Source: Sphingomonas sp. CCH9-E2
GTDB taxonomy: Bacteria > Pseudomonadota > Alphaproteobacteria > Sphingomonadales > Sphingomonadaceae
Assembly (NCBI RefSeq): GCF_001557215.1
Contig: NZ_LSJM01000043.1
Location: 1-5,030, forward strand
Length of the DNA stretch: 5,030 nucleotides
Direction of reading: 5' to 3'
Shown here: piece by piece, positions 1 to 5,030 of the stretch
How positions within the stretch are numbered: the first letter of the stretch is position 1
How the letters are laid out: every line of letters starts with the position of its first letter
Translations under genes and position numbers: made by a program
The notes under the pieces: generated by a model
What the model was told of the DNA's origin: nothing
The model's database searches: none
The model's input: the letters and a program-made list of their open reading frames with translations, nothing else

Positions 1-2349
1 ATCTACCATCTGGCCGGACCGGACTTCAGCATCGGCGACTATGAGTTCCAGTGCCTGCACGGCATGGGTGAGCCGCTCTATGACGAGGTGGTCGGCGCTG
101 AGAAACTCAACCGCCCGTGCCGCATCTATGCGCCGGTCGGGACGCACGAGACGCTGCTCGCCTATCTCGTCCGTCGTCTACTCGAAAACGGTGCCAATTC
201 GAGCTTCGTCAACCGTATCGCCAATCCCGAAGTGTCGATTGCCGAGCTGGTGACCGACCCGGTCGAGGTCGTGACCGCGATGGACGCGCCGGGATCAAAG
301 CACCCGATCATCGCGCTGCCGCGCGAACTATACGGGGCGCGGATCAACTCGGCAGGAATCGACCTGTCGGACGAGACCGCGCTGGCCGTGCTCGGCGACG
401 CACTGCGCGAGAGTGCGGAAATCGGCTGGCTCGCCCAGCCGGCAACTGGCGAGGGCAAGTCGCGCCCGGTGGCGAACCCCGCCGATGCGCTCGATATCGT
501 CGGAACCGTGGTCGAGATGAGCGAGGCGGGCGCAAGCCATGCGGTCGAAACCGCGCAGTCGGTCGCGGCGGACTGGGCCGCGGTGCCGGTCGCCGAGCGC
601 GCCGCCTGCCTCGACCGTGCTGCGGACCTCATGGAGTCGCGGATGCAGCTGCTGATGGGGCTGATCATGCGGGAGGCGGGCAAGTCCGCGCCGAACGCGA
701 TCGCCGAGGTGCGCGAGGCGGTCGATTTCCTGCGTTACTATGCGCAGCAGGCGCGCGCGACGCTGGGTACCGCGCATGCCCCGCTGGGGCCGGTGACGTG
801 CATCAGCCCGTGGAATTTCCCGCTGGCGATCTTCATCGGGCAAGTCGCGGCCGCGCTGGTCGCGGGCAACCCGGTGCTCGCGAAACCTGCGGAGGAAACC
901 CCGCTGATCGCCGCGCAGGGCATTGCGCTGCTCCATGCGGCGGGCGTGCCGGCCGATGTGGTTCAGCTGGTTCCCGGCGATGGCCAGATCGGCGCGGCTT
1001 TGGTCGGCGCGGCGGGAACGCAGGGGGTGATGTTTACGGGGTCGACCGAGGTTGCGCGGATCATCCAGCGCCAGCTCGCCACCCGACTTGCCAGTGACGG
1101 CACGCCGATCCCGTTCATCGCGGAAACCGGTGGGCAGAATGCGATGATCGTCGACAGCTCGGCGCTGGCCGAGCAGGTCGTCGCCGACGTCATCGCCTCG
1201 GCGTTCGACAGCGCGGGCCAGCGCTGCTCGGCGCTGCGCGTGCTGTGCCTGCAGGAGGATGTCGCCGACCGCATCCTCACGATGCTGCGCGGCGCGCTGC
1301 ACGAGCTGTCGATCGGGCGCACCGACCGGCTCTCGACCGATATCGGCCCGGTGATCAGCACCGAGGCACAGCTCAACATCAACAGCCATATCGAGAAGAT
1401 GCGGCGGATGGGCCGTCGCGTCGAACAGATCGAGCTGGCGGGTGAGACGGGGCAGGGGACGTTCGTGCCGCCGACGATCATCGAGATCGATGCGCTGTCC
1501 GACCTGCAGCGCGAGGTGTTCGGCCCGGTGCTGCACGTGATGCGCTACCAGCGCCGCGATCTCGACCGGGTGATCGATGCGATCAACGCCACTGGCTATG
1601 GCCTCACCTTCGGCCTGCACACGCGGCTGGACGAGACGGTCGAGCATGTCACGCAGCGCGTCGAGGCGGGCAATCTCTACATCAACCGCAACATCATCGG
1701 CGCGGTGGTGGGCGTACAGCCGTTCGGCGGGCGCGGCCTGTCGGGCACGGGGCCGAAGGCGGGGGGGCCGCTTTATCTCGGGCGGCTGGTCAAGGCACCG
1801 ACGGTGCCGGCAGACCTTGCCTCGTCCGCGTCCGATCCGGCGCTGCGCGACTTTGCATTGTGGCTCGGTGAGGGCGGCGATTGTGCGCGGGAAGCGGGCG
1901 AGGCGTCGCTGCTCGGCGCGCAGCTCGAACTGCCCGGCCCGGTGGGGGAGACCAATGTCTACACCATTCACCCGCGCGGTCGCGTGCTGCTGCTACCGCA
2001 GACGCGCGCGGGGCTGATCGCCCAGCTCTGCGCCGTGCTGGCGACCGGCAACCGCGCAGTGATCGGCAATGCCGCGCTGCGCGGGGAGCTGAACGGCGCA
2101 CCCGAACGCGTCATGCAGCGGATCGACTGGGTGGCGGACTGGCGCGCGGCCGGACCTTATAGCGGGGCGCTGATCGAAGGCGACGCAGGCGCGCGCCTCG
2201 CCGCATTGGCCGACATCGCCGACCTGCCCGGCCCGATCGTGCTGGCACAGGCCGGGACGCCGCGGCTCGACTGGCTGGTGGAAGAGGTCTCGACCTCGAT
2301 CAACACCACCGCAGCGGGCGGCAATGCCAGCCTGATGGCGATGGCCTAA
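1..2349 (+). CDS. putA: Bifunctional proline dehydrogenase / L-glutamate-gamma-semialdehyde (P5C) dehydrogenase PutA, 3' part (5' end outside window)
   Basis: PutA oxidises proline to pyrroline-5-carboxylate with FAD, passing electrons to membrane quinone, then oxidises the semialdehyde to glutamate with NAD+. The frame is open from base 1, so the first Met (base 64) is internal; 782 codons are visible. Fragment residues 1 to about 80 end the proline dehydrogenase barrel and carry the proline-binding set Tyr43, Tyr55, Arg58, Arg59 and Glu62 (E. coli Tyr540, Tyr552, Arg555, Arg556, Glu559). The aldehyde dehydrogenase domain, about 100-600, shows CISPWNFP (267-274), Lys295, FTGST (345-349), general base Glu375 in AETGGQNA, nucleophile Cys409 in AGQRCSA, EVFGP (505-509) and PFGG (574-577). 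About 160 further residues match the extra aldehyde-dehydrogenase-like domain of long PutAs, ending in the conserved tail SINTTAAGGNASLM (766-779). This excludes the minimal ~1000-residue form. Whether an N-terminal ribbon-helix-helix repressor domain exists cannot be seen. No frameshift or missing catalytic residue was noticed. Confidence 0.97.
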   Translation: MYHLAGPDFSIGDYEFQCLHGMGEPLYDEVVGAEKLNRPCRIYAPVGTHETLLAYLVRRLLENGANSSFVNRIANPEVSIAELVTDPVEVVTAMDAPGSKHPIIALPRELYGARINSAGIDLSDETALAVLGDALRESAEIGWLAQPATGEGKSRPVANPADALDIVGTVVEMSEAGASHAVETAQSVAADWAAVPVAERAACLDRAADLMESRMQLLMGLIMREAGKSAPNAIAEVREAVDFLRYYAQQARATLGTAHAPLGPVTCISPWNFPLAIFIGQVAAALVAGNPVLAKPAEETPLIAAQGIALLHAAGVPADVVQLVPGDGQIGAALVGAAGTQGVMFTGSTEVARIIQRQLATRLASDGTPIPFIAETGGQNAMIVDSSALAEQVVADVIASAFDSAGQRCSALRVLCLQEDVADRILTMLRGALHELSIGRTDRLSTDIGPVISTEAQLNINSHIEKMRRMGRRVEQIELAGETGQGTFVPPTIIEIDALSDLQREVFGPVLHVMRYQRRDLDRVIDAINATGYGLTFGLHTRLDETVEHVTQRVEAGNLYINRNIIGAVVGVQPFGGRGLSGTGPKAGGPLYLGRLVKAPTVPADLASSASDPALRDFALWLGEGGDCAREAGEASLLGAQLELPGPVGETNVYTIHPRGRVLLLPQTRAGLIAQLCAVLATGNRAVIGNAALRGELNGAPERVMQRIDWVADWRAAGPYSGALIEGDAGARLAALADIADLPGPIVLAQAGTPRLDWLVEEVSTSINTTAAGGNASLMAMA
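2346..2349. other. Tail-to-tail stop codon overlap of putA and the acyltransferase gene
   Basis: The four bases CTAA hold both stops: TAA of putA on the + strand (2347-2349) and TAG of the acyltransferase on the - strand (2348-2346). There is no intergenic spacer. I see no hairpin followed by a T-run on either side of the junction, so each transcript must end inside the opposite gene, or by a Rho-type mechanism. Confidence 0.9.
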
Positions 2350-4133
2350 CGCGGCGCGAGTGCCAAAAGGGGGCGCCACGCGGGATCGTCGAGCACGCTT
2401 CCGGCGAAAAATTGTGCCCCCGCCCGGGTCAGGTGGATGCGGTCGGCGGACAGGATGCGTCCCTGTGCGTCGAACACGGGCAACCCGCCATGACGGCGCT
2501 GCATGATCCCGAGCAGGTCGACATAATGGTCGGGCGGGACCAAAGCGGCATAGATGGCGTTGTCCGACACGGTCTTCGGCAGCAGCACGGCGCGGAAGGC
2601 GGGGCGCTGCGATGCGGGCACGTGCATCCAGGCGTTGAGGTTGTAGCCGAAATGCTTGGGACCAATCAGCAGCCACGCCTTGTTCGCGAGGATCGCGTCC
2701 CGCTCGGCGGCGGTGGTCTTGCAACCGAGCGGCGCGGACATCGATGCGACGAAGATCACCGCCCGCGCATCCGCGATCAACTGCCCTGTGGTCGCAGGCG
2801 CGCGGGACAGCCCACAGAGATTGGCGTCGGTGCGATAGACGATCTCGTATCTGTCGAAGCGTCGGCTCTCGACCAGCATGTTGACCATGTCGCGCGCCAT
2901 GCTGTTGCCGACCACGAGCAGATTTGGCCGCGCGGGATCGTCGAACCGGTCCTTTTGAAAGCGGAAGGCCGAGTTGTTGTATGCGGCATAATCGCCTGTG
3001 CCGAGGCCCATCCCCGGCACCCGCTGCGGCACCCCGGACGTGATCGACACAGTCAGGGCTGCCGCACCGGCCAACGCGACGGCACCGATGCCGAGCGTCA
3101 GGAACGGGCGCAGCGGCCACACGCGCGCATCGCGAAACGGCTGTTCGATCCAGCGCCAGCTCGCCGTGCCGATGACCAACGTAGCGAGGGTCAGGGCGGC
3201 CATTACGCCTGCGCCCGGCGGGGTGACGCTGAGCGCCCGCGCGAACGCGAACAGCGGCTGATGCCATAGATAGATGCTGTAGCTGGCCAGGCCGATCAGC
3301 ACGAGCGGCCCCCAGCCGAGCACGCGCTGCGCCAGTCCGCTTGCGGTGCCGTAGCGCAGGATCAGCGCTGTCCCGACGCAGGGCAGCAGCGCGCGCCAAC
3401 CGGGATAGGGTGCGCGCTCGTCGATCAAGACCATCGCGCCGATGATCATCGCCAACCCGGCCAGCGCGAGCATGCGTGCAACCCGCTCGGGCCGGGGCGT
3501 ACGGGGCAGGCGCCACGCCGTCAGCGCGCCGAGGAGCAGTTCCCAGGCGCGGGTGTGAATGAGGTAGAAGGACGCATCCGGCTGGCGCGCGGACAGCCCG
3601 ACGCTCAGCAGCAGGCTGATCGTGATCGCACCCGCAAGCATCGGCGCAAACAGCCGGGGCCGCCGCCGCAGCACCAGCAGCGCCAGCAGCGGATAGGCGA
3701 TGTAGAATTGCTCCTCGACCCCCAGGCTCCAGGTGTGGAGCAGCGGTTTGAAGGTCGCAGCCAAGTCCCAATAACCGCTGGTCAGCGTCAGCAGCACATT
3801 GTTCGCGAAGACCAACGTCGCAACCGCGCTCTGGCCCAGGTTCTCGTAATCGTCGGGCAGCAGCAGCCAGTATCCCGCGATCAGCGACAGCGCGACCACG
3901 GGGATCAACGCCGGCAGGATGCGGCGCGCGCGGCGCTCATAGAAATGCGCGAGCGAGAAGCTGCCGTCGGCCACGCCATCGGTGATGATGCGGGAGATCA
4001 GGAAGCCGCTGATCACGAAAAACACGTCGACGCCGACAAACCCGCCGGGCAGCGCGGCGAGCCCGGCATGGTGCAGCACCACGCCCAGCACGGCCACCGC
4101 GCGCAGCCCGTCAATGTCGTTCCTGCGCTCCAT
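2346..4133 (-). CDS. Membrane acyltransferase-3 family protein with C-terminal SGNH domain (OafA/YrhL-like O-acyltransferase)
   Basis: A 595-residue inner-membrane enzyme. Family members move acetyl (or other acyl) groups from cytoplasmic acyl-CoA onto envelope sugars such as O-antigen, exopolysaccharide or peptidoglycan; the substrate here is unknown. Residues 1 to about 340 are the acyltransferase-3 domain. It has IDGLRAVAVL near the start, with the family's R-x10-H pair as Arg11 and His22, then FVGVDVFFVISGFLI (32-46), YERRARRILPA (65-75), HTWSLGVEEQFYIAYPL (133-149) and SYSIYLWHQPLF (284-295). About ten hydrophobic segments are visible, plus one more at about 345-365. Residues about 400-595 form a presumably periplasmic SGNH esterase/transferase domain with nucleophile Ser411 in VVGNSMARD and the Asp564-x-x-His567 pair in ADRIHLTRAG. 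The nucleophile block reads GNS instead of the usual GDS. The start is the first possible ATG in frame, because a TGA lies two codons upstream; the ribosome site is weak. It is convergent with putA and divergent from the reductase, so probably monocistronic. Confidence 0.95.
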   Translation of the reverse strand: MERRNDIDGLRAVAVLGVVLHHAGLAALPGGFVGVDVFFVISGFLISRIITDGVADGSFSLAHFYERRARRILPALIPVVALSLIAGYWLLLPDDYENLGQSAVATLVFANNVLLTLTSGYWDLAATFKPLLHTWSLGVEEQFYIAYPLLALLVLRRRPRLFAPMLAGAITISLLLSVGLSARQPDASFYLIHTRAWELLLGALTAWRLPRTPRPERVARMLALAGLAMIIGAMVLIDERAPYPGWRALLPCVGTALILRYGTASGLAQRVLGWGPLVLIGLASYSIYLWHQPLFAFARALSVTPPGAGVMAALTLATLVIGTASWRWIEQPFRDARVWPLRPFLTLGIGAVALAGAAALTVSITSGVPQRVPGMGLGTGDYAAYNNSAFRFQKDRFDDPARPNLLVVGNSMARDMVNMLVESRRFDRYEIVYRTDANLCGLSRAPATTGQLIADARAVIFVASMSAPLGCKTTAAERDAILANKAWLLIGPKHFGYNLNAWMHVPASQRPAFRAVLLPKTVSDNAIYAALVPPDHYVDLLGIMQRRHGGLPVFDAQGRILSADRIHLTRAGAQFFAGSVLDDPAWRPLLALAPR

Positions 4134-4278
4134 CGGTCATCCGGCTTGCGTGTTTGTGGACTGCTCATGGCCCGGCCCGGCGGCGTTCTGCAAGCGCGGC
4201 TTCGCCGTCCCCCAGCCACTTTGTGTTGGCCATCGCCGCGACCACTGCTAGCCGAACGCCAAAATACGGGAGCGAAAC
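4134..4278. promoter_or_regulatory. Divergent intergenic region between the acyltransferase and the ferredoxin reductase
   Basis: This 145-bp gap separates two divergent starts, so it, or the starts of the flanking genes, should hold promoters for both. I cannot identify a convincing -35/-10 pair. TTGGCC (4226-4231) and the A-rich stretch at 4261-4266 are only weak matches, and the second lies too close to the reductase start to serve it. A short imperfect hairpin (CGGC-TTC-GCCG, 4197-4207) has no T-run and is unremarkable in such GC-rich DNA. No operator-like inverted repeat or riboswitch was recognised. The promoter role is inferred from gene orientation alone. Confidence 0.4.
4268..4272 (+). 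promoter_or_regulatory. Ribosome binding site of the ferredoxin reductase gene
   Basis: GGGAG lies six bases before the ATG at 4279, a good Shine-Dalgarno match at normal spacing. It supports that start, which also places the FAD-binding glycine motif at residues 9-14, as is usual for the family. Confidence 0.75.
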
Positions 4279-5030
4279 ATGCAGTTCGATATCGTGATCG
4301 TGGGGGCGGGGCATGGCGGGGCACAGGCGGCGATCGCGCTGCGCCAGGCCAAGTTCGCAGGAACGATCGCGATCATCGGCGACGAGCCCGAGCTGCCCTA
4401 TGAGCGCCCGCCGTTGTCGAAGGAGTATTTTTCGGGCGAAAAGGCGTTCGAGCGGATCCTGATCCGCCCCGCCGCCTTCTGGGCCGAGCGCCAGGTCGAA
4501 ATGCTGCTGAACCGCCGCGTAGTTGCGGTTGATCCGGTCGCACACAGCGTGACCACCGCCGATGGCGCGACGATCGGCTATGGCCAGCTGATCTGGGCGA
4601 CCGGCGGCAGCCCGCGCCGGATCGGCTGCGCGGGCAACGATCTGATCGGCGTCCACACCGTCCGCACCCGCGCCGACGCCGATCGGATGCTGGCGGAGCT
4701 CGACGGCGTCGAGCAGGCCGTGGTGATCGGCGGCGGCTATATCGGGCTGGAGGCCGCGGCGGTTCTCGCCAAGTTCGGAAAGAAGGTCGTGCTGCTCGAA
4801 GCGCTCGACCGGGTGCTGGCGCGCGTCGCGGGCGAACCGCTGTCGCGCTTTTACGAGGCCGAGCATCGCGCGCATGGCGTCGAGGTCCGGCTGGGCGCTG
4901 CGGTCGACTGTATCGTGGGCGAGGGCAGGGTGAGCGGCGTGCGCATGCAGGACGGTGAGGTGATCCCCGCGCAAATGGTGATCGTCGGCATCGGCATCAT
5001 TCCCGCCGTCGAACCGCTGATCGCGGCGGG
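4279..5030 (+). CDS. FAD-dependent NAD(P)H:ferredoxin (rubredoxin/putidaredoxin-type) reductase, 5' part (3' end outside window)
   Basis: A soluble flavoprotein of the putidaredoxin/rubredoxin reductase group. It takes electrons from NAD(P)H through FAD to a small iron-sulfur protein that then feeds a cytochrome P450 or oxygenase. The frame stays open to the window end, giving 250 codons of a family usually about 400-420 long. It starts with [18 protein letters not shown], the FAD-binding GxGxxG at residues 9-14, followed by the family signature [15 protein letters not shown] (39-53) with Lys48. ATGG at 107-110 closes the first FAD portion. The second nucleotide-binding fold has [13 protein letters not shown] (glycines 151, 153, 156) and Glu174 at the end of its second strand, which suggests preference for NADH over [15 protein letters not shown] appears near the cut end. 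The second FAD motif (usually ...GDCA) and the C-terminal interface domain are beyond the window. No ferredoxin or P450 gene is visible here, so the partner is unknown. A dioxygenase-system reductase is the main alternative. Confidence 0.93.
   Translation, partial: MQFDIVIVGAGHGGAQAAIALRQAKFAGTIAIIGDEPELPYERPPLSKEYFSGEKAFERILIRPAAFWAERQVEMLLNRRVVAVDPVAHSVTTADGATIGYGQLIWATGGSPRRIGCAGNDLIGVHTVRTRADADRMLAELDGVEQAVVIGGGYIGLEAAAVLAKFGKKVVLLEALDRVLARVAGEPLSRFYEAEHRAHGVEVRLGAAVDCIVGEGRVSGVRMQDGEVIPAQMVIVGIGIIPAVEPLIAA

Noticed and set aside
1761..1767. A run of seven G in putA, a possible slippage or phase-variation tract
   Set aside because: The frame is intact and codes for the conserved GTGPKAGGP segment. 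The run is short and inside a housekeeping gene, so it is better explained by composition.
328..1971. A 547-codon open frame on the - strand, antisense to putA
   Set aside because: It lies entirely opposite the conserved catalytic domains of putA. Its product is rich in Arg, His and Asp with no recognisable domain, which is typical of antisense frames in GC-rich genes.
1993..3771. A 592-codon - strand frame overlapping the acyltransferase and the end of putA
   Set aside because: It is a shifted reading of the acyltransferase, Arg/Ala-rich and without motifs, while the other frame has complete family signatures.
4197..4207. A small hairpin in the intergenic region, a possible terminator
   Set aside because: It has only a four-base-pair stem with no T-run, and it lies upstream of both genes instead of downstream.
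4165..4233. A 22-codon - strand frame in the intergenic region (MANTKWLGDGEAALAERRRAGP), whose TGA overlaps another ATG
   Set aside because: It has no clear ribosome site, is the tail of a longer antisense frame, and the overlapping ATG leads out of frame with the acyltransferase. A conserved leader peptide is possible but unsupported.
3555..4403. A 282-codon + strand frame crossing the divergent intergenic region
   Set aside because: It is antisense to the acyltransferase and runs out of frame into the reductase. The Gln/Arg/His-rich composition has no domain.
4165..4974. A 269-codon - strand frame opposite the reductase
   Set aside because: It is antisense to a clear flavoprotein gene, and its product shows low-complexity composition and no motifs.

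Overview
This GC-rich window (third codon positions are nearly always G or C) looks like ordinary chromosomal DNA from an alphaproteobacterium. A sphingomonad-type organism is my best guess from codon use and protein style. That is an inference and was not tested by a search. Three protein-coding genes fill almost the whole window, and two of them are cut by its edges.

Layout: (1) 1-2349, + strand: the C-terminal 782 codons of putA, the bifunctional proline dehydrogenase / P5C dehydrogenase. The fragment holds the end of the proline dehydrogenase barrel, the complete aldehyde dehydrogenase domain, and an extra C-terminal domain ending in the conserved PutA tail. (2) 2346-4133, - strand: a 595-residue membrane acyltransferase (acyltransferase-3 family) with a C-terminal SGNH domain, of the kind that O-acetylates cell-surface polysaccharides. 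It is convergent with putA and the two stop codons overlap, with no spacer. (3) 4134-4278: a 145-bp divergent intergenic region with no promoter I can call confidently. (4) 4279-5030, + strand: the N-terminal 250 codons of an FAD/NAD(P)H-dependent ferredoxin (rubredoxin/putidaredoxin) reductase. It has no stop codon before the window ends.

The three genes do not form an operon: the order is forward, reverse, forward. They also share no obvious pathway: proline catabolism, envelope glycan modification, and electron transfer to a ferredoxin. I found no RNA gene, CRISPR array, insertion sequence, attachment site or phage gene, and nothing that looks like an undescribed system. The points most worth a second look are the tail-to-tail stop overlap, the GNS (rather than GDS) nucleophile block of the SGNH domain, the long C-terminal form of PutA, and the unknown redox partner of the reductase beyond the right edge.
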